Assembly (NCBI GenBank): GCA_963693315.1 | Contig: OY856188.1 | Span: 191,273,049 to 191,337,048, forward strand | DNA: 64,000 nucleotides | Direction of reading: 5' to 3' | From: Diogma glabrata | Lineage: Eukaryota > Arthropoda > Insecta > Diptera > Cylindrotomidae | Part shown: one piece after another, positions 20,581 through 31,616 of the stretch | How positions within the stretch are numbered: the stretch's first letter is position 1 | Layout of the letters: each line of letters begins with the position of its first letter | Made by a program: the position numbers and the translations under genes | Notes under the pieces: generated by a model | Seen by the model: only the letters and a program-made list of their open reading frames with translations | What the model was told of the DNA's origin: nothing | Database searches by the model: none

Positions 20581-21695
20581 GTATAACACTTTTAGTGGGA
20601 ACATTTCGATTTTGATACCTGATTATTTGCTGGGTAATTATATATATATATATCGATTTTGACAATTTGGTAGCTGGGTAACGATAACATATCGATTTTG
20701 ATAACAGTTTACTGGCTGAGTATACAGTCATTTCATTTGCCAATTGCCATTGACAGTTTTGACAGTAGATTAGAATAAAAATTAAATAAATTATCGAATA
20801 GGGACGGAAAAAATTGTTTGTTTTCAAAGTGTTATTAGAATAACTGTGATAATTATTTTTTTTGAGTGATATTCCTACGAATGTATCCAAATATTAAAGC
20901 ATTTGTAGTGGAAATAAAATTAATCGACCAAAATATAAAGAAAATAATCAGTGATTGATTTTACTCTATGTAAATGAACTCGTTTTTTTGTCTGGTTTTT
21001 ATTATTGATCCTTTTTTCAAAGAAATTTTCTGTTCTTGTATCTTGATTTTGCAAAAAATGCACCAACGACAATTAAAATACAGAGTATCATTTGTTTTGG
21101 TTACTTTTTTTCATTAAACTGCTTTTTTCTTTAGTTTGTAAGATTAGTTTTTTTGTTTGGTTATTTGATTATCAAAAATATATATTGACTTTATTTTGGA
21201 TTACAAACAAATTTACATGAGGGTATGTTTATTGTATACAAAAATTATTTATTCTAAAATTTGTTAATATTATTCGGCACATACAGACAAAAATTATTGA
21301 AATGCCAAACCCATGTTGCTTATGTAGATATGTATATTCCTTCACTTTTTGATATGATAATATACATATTTTGAATGATAATACACATATCTACATGAGA
21401 AACCCATATTTCAATAGCTAACAGAACACGAAAGGATTTTTTGGCCAGATTTGTTGTTGTAGCGACGTTGTTAAAGTGCTTCTCGTTCGATTCCGTTTCT
21501 AAATTCAAAATTTCGGGGATATGACTTTAACTTAGGCGCCAAGAATTTTTTTTTATTTGATAGAGAATCACTCACTGAAGCGAATAAAACCAAAACGAGT
21601 TGTGTCGGAGATACAACTTTTACTAAATTTTCTACTAATCTTTCCTTTTACTAAATTTTTTTAATTTACGTTAAAAATAATAAAAAAAAATCCAC
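20581..21695. other. Noncoding region between F and the LINE
   Basis: No gene seen. atatcgattttgacaa (20648) and atatcgattttgataa (20688) repeat with a 40-bp period, next to a (TA)n run at 20640. The inverted pair aacttaggcgc (21529) and gcgcctaagtt (21698) brackets a segment ending at the LINE and may mark its 3' boundary. Confidence 0.4.
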
Positions 21696-21699
21696 TTGC

Positions 21700-24640
21700 G
21701 CCTAAGTTCGAGTCATCTTGCAAAAATCTCTGTTACGACCCTTGGGCGGTATCACAGATCCCTCTTCGTCAGGTCCGTCGCACTCTCTGGACATGTAAAT
21801 AGGTGGTCAACATCATGTGCAGTGCCTTCACATGTAGGACGCTTGCCTAAAATTTGGTGGTCGATTCGGTTCATGTAATGATTTAATATTCGTGACAACC
21901 GAATCTCAGTTGCGCTAGAATCCATCTAGTGCTGCAAGACAATTGGTTTTCTTCTGCAGCGACTTGTGATTTTACATTCAAAACTCTATTATGTACGTAT
22001 ATAGTTGTTTTTTCTACCGCTTTAGTGTGAATCCTTTTTTAACCACTTCTATACGTAAGCTCATCGATACTCCTGGTTTTTGGATCTTCTCTAACATCGG
22101 TATGAAAGAGTTTAGCAGTTTTCCTTATGGTGCTAGGTGGTGACGATTTTAACAGAATGTCATTGCATGGAGGTTGCTCTTAGGAGCAGGACCATAAGTA
22201 TTGTTTGGATAGCATTTCATTATGTTCACGGTTCGGAAATATATTACATTCCTCATGTATGTGGTCTCTATGAGCCATACGGTGGCTTCCAGTAGCGGTT
22301 CGCAAAGCTGCGTTTTATAAGGTTTGCATCTTTTTCCAGTGCGTATCACAAACTTGAGGCGTCCATATTGGTGCTGCGTAGCTTAGAATGGATTTACCTT
22401 TAAATTTGTAAGATGTTTTGGGTCCTTGCCCTATGAACTTCCAGCTAGCGCTTGCAATGCATTGTTTCTGCTTTTCATCCTCATGTTTACCTGTTGTGCG
22501 TGGGCCTTGAACCGTAGTAGTGGGTCGGATGTGACTCACAGCAATGTCGGATTTTTAATTGTTCAATGGAGCACGTTGTCAATACGGATGTTTAGTTTTG
22601 TATTCACTCCCTTCGTTCAAGTGGTGAAAAGTGTGATAGTGGATTTTTCTGACGAGAGTATCACCTTTCTACTTCTAAACCATTCATTGAGGGAGTTAAG
22701 GTATTTGTTCAACATTTCGGAGAGTTGTTACAAATTGCTTTCTCTGGCAAGGACCGTACAGTCGTCAGCATATGATATGAGGATTAAACCTTCTGGTGGA
22801 GTAGGCAAACTGCTTAGGTAGAGGTTGAAAAGTGATGGAGAGAGAACTCCACCTTGTGGTACCCCTTTTCTAAGTGTTATCGTTTTTGATTTTGAATTTC
22901 TGAATTCCACATGTGTTTAGCGACCTCTAAAGTAGTTACACAACCAACGCTTTATTATGCCCGGCAAGTTGGTATTCAATATGTCATTTATTAGTGCGGC
23001 ATGCCACTATGTCGAACGCTTTTGGTAGATCTAGTGCGACTAGGATTGTTCTTGCACATGGTTGTTTCTGGTTCAGACCATCGCTGATTTGGTTTTGAAT
23101 ATTGTGAAGGGCGGTGGTTGTGCTGTGTCTAGGGTTTCAGAATAGGGTTTATTTTAGCAGTCTTTCAAACATTCGGGATTTGGAGCGTATTTAGTGTTGT
23201 AGTGATGTAGTTCAATCCCTTGGGTCCAATGTTTTTAAGCATGATAGCTGATATGCCGTCGGGTCCAATTGCTTTTGATGGTTTGATTTTACTAATTGCC
23301 GTCTCAACTTCAATATTTGTAAATTGATATTCTCAGTGCTGTTCAGTTGTCTGTGGACTGATACAGGCTCCTTCTCATGTTTACTTAGCTTTTCTGTAAA
23401 CTGTGTATTAAATTTGAGGCACACTTTCTAGAGTTTTCTATAGGAATATCGTTGAAGGAGATATTGCAATTATTTTCTTGTCTCCGAGGATGAGTTAACC
23501 CTTCCATAGGCTTTTACTTAGACTGAAGTTCGATTTACTCACTAGCTCTCTCCATTTGTTCCTCTTGTCGTCTATGATTAATTTGTTTATTTGCTGGTTC
23601 AGGTCTCGGATTCTAGGATAGGCTGGATCTGTTTTTCGGATGTCATCTCTAAGCACGGCAATAGCAGATGCTTCTGGTTGAAAATTATGGTGGATATATT
23701 GTAATATACCAGCAGGAATCGTCGCTGTAATAATGAAATAACGTGTACGCAAAAGTGTAGTTTTGAGATATTTGAGTTTAAATATAGATGTGCGCATGCA
23801 TTTGCATAGACGTTAATTAACAATATATTAATTTTTACCCCCAGTCATAAAATAATTCGAAAATGTAAAAACGCCACTTCAAAGATATCCTTATGGGGAA
23901 TGCAGCGCACCCATTATATAATAATAACGTATACATAGCATACGTTATTTCATTATTAAAGCGACGGAATATAGAGTGCTTTATTAAAAATATCTCTGAA
24001 TTTTTTCTCGAGTGGTAAAATTAGTTTACTGAGTTCATTTTCAGTAATATTGGTGGGTAAATTTAGCAAGCTTTGTTAAAATTGATGTATGTTTTCCTCT
24101 CTGATTTTACTAGGTTGACAGTGCAGTTTCAGTACTCCATTCTGCTATCGGCATGAGTGACATGCTGGCAAGGGAGATATCTGGGGATGAATTGAAGTTG
24201 CTTGTTACTCTAGTCGGTTGTGGTTCATTGGGAACTCCAAAATTGGAGCCGTCGGTTTGATCTGCAATATTTTCGCCTCGCGCATCGATGTTCAGGTGAG
24301 AATGTCATAAATCGTGGTGTGCGTTCACATCTCCGAGAATAAGACAATATTTGTTAACAAGCAACTAAACATCAAAAACATAATAACCAATTGTTCAAGA
24401 TGTACATCATTTGTTGCTGGTATGGTGGTTGTACGGTAGACAACGCTTTTATGTATGATAAAGGCAAGGCCACAACCTCTGTCTTTATCCAGTCTTATAA
24501 TTTTAAAATCGCTAACACTATCACCAAATTTAGACTTATTATTTAATTTGGTCTCTTGGAGAACCGTGACTGGAATATAATTATTGTAAATAAAGTTTAT
24601 TATATCTTCTATTTATATCTAATATCCATATCTTCTATTA
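21700..24640 (-). mobile_element. Degenerate LINE (I/Loa-group), minus strand
   Basis: Read from 24640 down: an endonuclease region (GCGLAFIIHKSVVYRTTT near 24460; GRGENIAD and NFNSSPDISLAS near 24270-24170, typical of apurinic-like LINE endonucleases), a linker, reverse transcriptase (GVPQGGVLSPSLFNLYL and SYADDCTVLA, 22860-22745), and a C-terminal HDVDHLFTCPESATDLTK block (about 21830-21775) like the fragment at 4515-4701. Frames are broken in many places (for example a stop replaces tryptophan after KRDL). It is therefore a dead copy. Its insertion breakpoints and duplication could not be fixed; the region around 23800-24100 may contain further rearrangement. Confidence 0.8.
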
Positions 24641-25480
24641 TTTTCACATATCGAGCCGATGGACCAAGTCCGCGGATAAGTCCTATCGTGTATGGTTAGC
24701 AAATCAGTTTCTTTCATTTTTTTTGTCTGTTTTTGCCGAATAATATAAATAAATTTAAATACTGTTTCTCAAAATTATATCGATACGTCCAACGTATATG
24801 ACTCGAAAACATCATTTTTCAAAAGAATTGTTTGAATATTTAACTGAAAAGAATAGAATAGAAATTTTAAAATAAACGTTATATTTAGATCCAGCATTTT
24901 TAAGTATCTCTCAGATACTTTGACACTATTTATCCTTGCAATTAGTAACTGTGAGATATCACCTACCACTGGCAATAGCAATGAGATAACACTGATATCT
25001 TAGGTGATATCTTAGGGATACTAACTGATGAACTTTAATTAGTCAACGGTGGCACCCACAGTCTTGATTATTGCTTGGTTACAGAAACGAGCCTTCATAT
25101 AACTCTATATCTAGTTTTTAGTGATTGAATAAGACAGTACGTCACATAATATTCCTTATATGCCTCCAACTGGATTATTGACAACCAAATTTTAGTGTTG
25201 TTCTTGCAAATTTATCTAAAAAAATTGATTTTTTCGCCTATAATTTATTTTGATTTCCTTAATATTATCATGAAATTGGCCTATGTTATATTTTGATTTG
25301 TTATAGGATTTATTGTTTATAAAAGCTTTTAAAAAAATGAGATTCAAATTTTTTACCGATTGTCAAGTTGAAACATACAAGAAGTTGTAATTTTTTAAGT
25401 GGCTATAGCCTATAGCTCAAAAGTTCATATTCATGTCAACCTAAAAAATTCGCAGATTTGGAAAGAAAATGAGGCAATAA
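24641..25480. other. Noncoding region with a 40-bp repeat shared with 63.65 kb
   Basis: No gene seen. The stretch gtgagatatcacctaccact (24951) followed by ggcaatagca recurs inverted at 63650-63690. Similar tgatatctta sequences repeat at 24992 and 25005. Confidence 0.45.
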
Positions 25481-25488
25481 AGTAAAAA

Positions 25489-25562
25489 ATCGAATCGAAC
25501 CGGCGACGTCTGATCAGAGTTTATGGTTAACAATTTAACACACTCGTCCCGCGACGAGATAT
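25489..25562 (-). ncRNA. tRNA-like fragment (tRNA pseudogene or SINE head)
   Basis: On the minus strand ggacgagtgtgttaa resembles a Pol III A box, and 45 bp later ggttcgattcg (25501-25491) is almost a perfect B box, preceded by gacgtcgcc. Between them the middle does not fold as a proper anticodon arm by eye, and the acceptor ends do not pair convincingly. A tRNA pseudogene or the head of a tRNA-derived SINE is most likely. A functional tRNA is doubtful. Confidence 0.4.
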
Positions 25563-25666
25563 GGGATATCATTGTAGAATCGTAACAATAATATTAACCA
25601 TTAATTAATAATGTTAATACATAAGAATCAATATAGGAAGAAAAAAAACTATGTAGTACTTCGGTC

Positions 25667-26497
25667 TAGGGATCAGCATCGAGACAAAAACATCGATGTT
25701 TACCACCGAATAAACATCGGGAGCCCAACATCGATGGTCGTGAAACATCGACCTCAAAACATCGATGTTTTTGAGTATTCATTCCCCAAAAAGTAAAAAA
25801 CCACACAAACAAATATTAAGGTTAACATAAGTATTTTTCTTTTATCTCTAACACTTTAAAACAAGTTTAGTTATTTTACACAAAAAAAACAGTATTTTTT
25901 ATTCCCACATTTTCTCTGGCACAGAATTTAAAAATAAAATTTTAGAAGCCAACTTCCCCTCTAAACGATTTCTTGTTTTCGATATTATCTGGCCAGCTTT
26001 AGAAAATAATCTTTCAGAGGGAACGGAAGTTCCTACAACAGCCAGATATTCAATTACAACTCCCGATAAATTTGGGTAGGTTGGTTTTAAATCCCTCCAG
26101 AAAGACAGAGGATCTTGTTGGATTTTTTCTGCAGGAGCACCTAAAAGAGCAATTGGCAAGATCTTTTTAAGCTGTTTAAAATATTTAAATTTATTTATTA
26201 TTATAAGGTTGTGCTACAAGTAGTAAACGTCAAATAAAAACGCTGTAAATCCACAATGCTTCACAAATTTGACAACTGCTAACTCTCAACTGTTGAGAGC
26301 TTGAAGTTAGCTGCTTACGTCGGGTGAACGCACCCAATACTATCAAGTTCGAAAAAAAAACATCGATAGCCAAACATCGACACATAACCATCGATGGTGA
26401 AAAAACATCGACACTGTAACATCGATGGTAAATACATCGAACATCGGGCCCCTACCATCGATGTTTATCAAACATCGACCATCGATGCTCATCCCTA
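25667..26497. mobile_element. hAT transposon, 831 bp, perfect 8-bp duplication
   Basis: Ends tagggatcagcatcga and tcgatgctcatcccta (15 of 16 positions match inverted). Flanked by cttcggtc at 25659-25666 and 26498-26505, eight of eight. Both subterminal regions are packed with catcgatg and aacatcga motifs (25690-25770 and 26358-26490), likely transposase-binding arrays. It encloses the 3' end of a hAT transposase on the minus strand and has lost the rest, so it is an internally deleted, non-autonomous copy. Confidence 0.92.
25899..26159 (-). pseudogene. hAT transposase C-terminal dimerisation domain, truncated
   Basis: The frame contains SVPSERLFSKAGQIISKTRN followed by RLEGKLASKILFLNS. This is the highly conserved dimerisation motif at the C-terminus of hAT transposases (Ac/hobo/Hermes type). 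Upstream it still reads DPLSFWRDLKPTYPNLSGVV, the normal lead-in. About 85 residues remain of a protein usually several hundred long, without the BED finger and the catalytic RNase H-like core, so it cannot catalyse transposition. The frame ends with VPEKMWE just before the poly-A-like stretch at 25890. Confidence 0.88.
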
Positions 26498-26505
26498 CTT
26501 CGGTC

Positions 26506-27217
26506 CGGTAGGATATTAAATTAATGTTTATTAAATTAAATATTCTTAAGTATGATTGTTTTTTAAACAATTTTTGTTTGTAGTATTTTTTAGGTTTTGT
26601 GTGATCAAACAAACGTTTTGTTCTTAGTAAAACAATTTTTTACTAACAACTATCTTATTGCAGCAAATCAAACTTCTGTTAGATATTCTGGATAATATTG
26701 TGGTGGTGCAATCTTTTACTTTTGAAAGTGTTTTTTGTTTTTTTAAGCTATTTTTCTTAATATTTTAAGAAGCTAATAATACATGTTACTTATCCTGCTT
26801 CAATAAATATATAGAAGCAGTATTTTAAATTCAGATCAATGCGATATGGCGTAGTATTACTGTTTTATTTTTTAATTCAACCACAGGTGTGTTTCAGTAC
26901 TATGATACGGCTCTAGCTTACTCGAGTTATAGGTTGGGGCTCTTACCCGCTATTAAATACCGTAAACCCATTGTAATGTTTAGCAGGAGCGGGATTCTTG
27001 GTTTATTCGCCTGGTTCGTGGGCTGATGCTACCTTATCAGTAGGTCCAATCCATAGTCTGTTTTGATTTTTCCTTATTACCCTATTTTATTATATGAGTG
27101 AATGTCTCTGATTTTACAATAGCTTTATACCCGGCTCCAAAAAAACATCACCCCAATTTTTTATCTACATTCTACTGACTAATATTGTGAACGAAATTAG
27201 AACCAAAACTCCTACTT
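26506..27217. other. Noncoding region
   Basis: No gene recognised. The part 26885-27060 is less A+T-rich (cggctctagcttactcgag, gcaggagcgggattcttgg) but all frames are broken. It may be an old transposon or a rearranged LINE end. Confidence 0.4.
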
Positions 27218-30200
27218 TTTTTTTTATTAGTTAGTTAGGCATGTTTAGCACACTAAATATGAAATATTCATTATTTAGACTCTGTGAATATCCGAAGATA
27301 TTATGTCAACTATAAAGGAAGGAGATGGGGAAAATGGAAGGAATGGGGATATAGGGATAACTATACTAATTTTTTTAAATGAAGATGGACATTTTCTTTA
27401 AATGCCTGAGGGGAAAATCGGGAAATACGGAAGAAGGCATTGAGTTCCACAATTTGGCCACTCTATTAAAATAGTCCTTCTGGAAGGACACAGTTCTACA
27501 ATGGGGTATTTTTACAACAAATGGATGGGATAACTCGGCAGTAATTTCTAATTTCCTTAGAGGAGAATTCGCTAAAGTTATATTTATAGTAGATTGATAA
27601 TTCAGCCACATTTCTTCTGTGCTGGAGTGAATCCAGCTGGTCCGTTAGTTCAGTATTACCAATCAACCGTATTGCTTTTCTCTGTACAGAGTCTAGACAT
27701 TTTATTGTTGACTAATGTTGACGCACCTCCCCAAACATGACAGCAGTACTCCATACATGGACGAATAAATGACTTGAAGATTAGAAAAATTTGCTCGGGA
27801 TTGAAATACTTTTTACATCGACTCAAGAATCCTAATTTTTGCATTGCAGATTTAGCGTGGTTGAACACATGTTTATTCCATTTCAGGTTATTTTGAATAT
27901 CCACACCAAGAAGTCTAACCTGATTCAACCTCACGAAATTCCTCATGCTTTATTTGAATAGGGAAATTTTTATGTCGCTCTATTCGTGAAAGACGGCAAA
28001 GTTTGGTTTTGGTTGGATTAAATGAAACAAGATTACGATCACCCAATTCCATTATACGATCCAGGTCTTTGTTGATAAAATCAATTAGCAGCTCTTTATC
28101 AGTGGTAACTGCAGTATGAGATCGAAATTTGGAAGATGCATGTGATGAATGCAATGTGTTGTCATCAGCAAAACTATGTATTGGGTGCACTGTGGAAATA
28201 AGTAAATCATTTATGTATAGAAGAAACAAGGTTGGTGAGGGTGCAGTACCTTGGGGAACCACAGCATTAGTTGTGAAAATATTGGATGTGATACCATCTA
28301 AATTAAGATGAAATTGGCGACCTGTAAGAAAACTATGAATCCATGAGACAGTAAGATGGTCTATGCCATAAGATTTTAGTTTAACTATGAGATTTTTATG
28401 CCACACTTTATCAAATGCTTTAGAAATGTCAAGTGAAATACTGAATGTCTCACCATGGTTTTCCAGCGATTTGTTCCAGAGATGGGATACGTAGGCTAAC
28501 AGATCACCTGTTGCATGACTTCTACGAAAACCATACTGCTTATCATCAATAATTCGCGACATTTCCAAATAATCTATCAAATTGTAGTTAACATTTCAAA
28601 TATTTTAGTCAAAACCGACAGAATTGCAATTGGTTTATAATTATTAGGGTCTATCTTACTGCCTTTCTTTGATATGGGTTGAACGCTGGCCAGTTTCCAA
28701 GAATCGGGAAATATTCCGGTTTTATAAGATAAGTAGAAAATTTTTGTTAAAATTGGAGCTAGTTGCCTAGCAAAGTTTTTAAGAATGAGGGGTGGAATAC
28801 CGTCGGGGCCAGCAGATGATATTTGATATTGATGGAAAGAAGCATTTTCCGTACAATATTGCAACGAAAAATAATTGGTTTCATTTTCGTTACAACTGAA
28901 GGAATGAGTGTAGGAGAATGGGGGCTTCAACTATGTTTGAGTTTTCTGCGAAAATACGACCCAAAAGATCCGCCTTCTCTTTTGAGTCGCTCACGTAAAT
29001 GTCATTCAGAACTATGGTTGGAATAGAGGATCGAGTAAAATTGCTCTGGACTGATTTAACTGCCTGAAAGAAACTACGTGAGCCAGATGGGTGCTCGGCG
29101 AATTTCTTTGCTTTCTTCTGGATAAACGCGTCTTTGTCCAAGTCTATTTTGAATTTACTAATATGTCTGGCTTTCTTATAGGCGCTATGGGTTTCATGTG
29201 TTTTATTAGCGTTATACGTCTTAAATGCTTTGCGTTTATTCCTTACTGCCTCATCAACCTCCCGCGTGAACCAAGGTTCAGTTTTAGGAGTGATTAATCG
29301 ATTTGGAATAAACCGCCGCATTCCGTCTTTTATGATGTCAGAGATTCTTATTGCCGATGTGCTAGGATCTTGATCGACACAACAAATAGTTTTCCAAGGT
29401 GTTTCATCATAAAAGTTTCTCAGTCCCTACCAGTCAGCGCGTTTATAATTCCAAACGCGACGAGGATTTGCTTTAATTGGTGTCGGTGATGTAAATTGCA
29501 CTATTGCTAGTAGTAAGTAAGTAATAGTAAATGGTCCGATGTTCCGAGGGGATGTTCAACTTTTGTCTTCGTAGTATCTGGTTCGTTTGTCAAAAACAGA
29601 TCCAGCAAATTATTGTTATGATGTGAATTGTCTGCGATTCTAGTGGGACACTCTATCATTTGCGTCAAACCGTGATAATCTGCGAGTATCAGTTCAGTGT
29701 CTTCCTACGTCGTCAGTGCGCGATGAATACTTAAGCCATTCTTTATTATGAATATTAAAGTCTCCAAGAATGACCAGTCTTGCTTTGGGGTAGTCCGTGG
29801 TAATCTTGTCTAGATTAGCCGATATTTGATCGAAAAAGGGACATCCTGGGGGAGAATTTGGGGATCTGTATAATCCTATTATAAACATAGTTTCATCAAC
29901 ACCTGAGATCTTCAGTGCTATAGAATTATGGTGCTTAGAATTCAACTCGTAGGCCTTAATTCTCATACATGAAAGTGACTCTCGAACAAATACACAGACA
30001 CCATGCTTGTTATAAAAGGAATGTTACAATTCGTAACTAGGTATCCGGTATTTATCGAGATCCAATTTCGATGCTTTGCCACTAACAATTGTTTCGGTAA
30101 GAAACAATATGTCAGGTTTATTTTTTTCGATGTAGTGATGAACCTCGTTTAGATTCGAATTGAGACCTCTTATGTTGGTGAAGTCAATGCTAAGCTGTTG

Positions 30201-30340
30201 GTTCACTCTGCTGCCATTTTGTTGAGACAAAGACTTACCATTTGACATTGCAGGTATAGATACTGAAATTCGGCCAGGCCTAAATTTCAACACTACACAG
30301 TACAAAAGAAACTGGGTATTTCCGTCACAAAAACACGATA
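27218..30340 (-). mobile_element. LINE (CR1/Jockey-like), nearly full-length, minus strand
   Basis: Read downwards: endonuclease N-terminus (IRGLNSNLNEVHHYIEKNK, 30305-30024), endonuclease core with ILGDFNIHNKEW (29966-29694), linker (29321-28890), reverse transcriptase (GPDGIPPLILKNFARQL in 28930-28577; DISKAFDKVWH, VPQGTAPSPTLFLLYINDLL and SFADDNTLH in 28580-27915), and thumb/C-terminal region (27946-27375, ending near AKLWNSMPSSVFPDFP). There are several frameshifts and stops (for example near 29990, 29500 and 27640). It runs to a poly-T at about 27218 that would be its 3' poly-A. An LTR is absent. The exact clade is uncertain without alignment. Confidence 0.85.
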
Positions 30341-30344
30341 GCAG

Positions 30345-31616
30345 ACTTGTGAAGTTATCGTAATCGGTGACTTCGATATCCTCAACGAATCGTTTTTAGA
30401 ATTTTTTAAGACTACCAATGACAACAACAATGCAAGTCCAACTATCACTCCTCGTAATGGCGGTCATAAAAGTTTTCTTCTAGATCGCTATCTCACATGT
30501 ATGCCAGATATTACGAGTGTCGATAAGGGTAATATTGGAAATTCAAGTCACTATTTAATTACATCAGTTATCAAAACTGATTTACTAAAAACTAGAATTC
30601 CTAAATCCCGTAAAATGTTTCACTTCTCAAAAATGGACACCAGTGGTCTCCGAAGTTTTCTTTCGATCGTCAATGGTTTTGTACTGCCGATGTAAATGTT
30701 TGTGCTCAAAACTGAAACCATTCTATTAATAATAATATCAATAAATTCGTTCCCTTTTCAATAATAAAATCCCATCAAAAATATTTGTTTTCGAAGGCTG
30801 TCAAATTGGCAATAATTGGTAGACTATTTGGATTCATCAGAAAAAGGCCGATTATCGTTCCCAATCCCAATATCTAAAAATCAATATCAAACCAGATAAC
30901 CAAAAAAGAAAAGGCAGACATTGACAGCGAAAGCGGCAAAACTTTCAACTATGTCAATTTCTGACAAAAGTTTTTGGTGCCATTAATTCTTTAAATTCTG
31001 TCACTAAAACTTATATCTCCCTAGCATTGATGGTGATTTAATCGTCACTAATCCCGCAAGAAAAGCTACTTTGTTCGAGGAACGCTTTGCTGCAAACTTG
31101 ACTGTTTTGGAAACTTAAAAACAAAATAATAAGAAATAAAGAAATATTCAGACTTCAGTAGCCCTATTCCAGTACATCGTGAAATAGGAATTGAGAAATA
31201 AAATATAGAAATTTTTTTTTCGCGGGAAATAACAAATTAAAAAATATGGCTACAGGAGATTATATGAAAGAACTTCATTTCAAACCCAAAATAAGCTCGT
31301 CGATAAGCTTTTAAGGAGGTTAAACTGATAACCCTTTAAGGAGGTTTAAGCCGTCCGAGTGGACCCATCAAAGCCGTCCGAGTGGACAACATTCTTGCCA
31401 TTATTCTAAAAACATTTTCAAAAGATTTCGGCTCCACTTTAACTAAAATTTTCTACAAATCTTATAGATCTGACATTTTTTTTCGTGCTACAAGTTGGCA
31501 AATGTCCACCCCATTCTTAAAAAAGGAACAAAATGTGATATTTCTAATTATAGACCAATAACCCTACTCCTAGTCCTATCTTAAGTACATGAGCATTATA
31601 TTAATTCACACATATC
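30345..31616 (+). mobile_element. LINE fragment, plus strand, same family as 31617-34070
   Basis: Begins within an endonuclease (VIGDFDILNE), then DRYLTCMPDITSV with SHYLITSVIKTDLL (30501-30695), linker remnants, and the RT start (KLANVHPILKKGTKCDISNY, near 31490-31560). It ends abruptly at about 31616, where the minus-strand copy begins. It is full of stops and small deletions. The match to the minus copy is clear at nucleotide level (for example atcagttatcaaaactgatt at 30566 and its inverse at 33815). Confidence 0.75.

Noticed and set aside
22426..22821. A 131-codon plus-strand open frame
   Set aside because: It is the antisense of the LINE reverse transcriptase region, whose YADD and PQGG motifs are clear on the minus strand.
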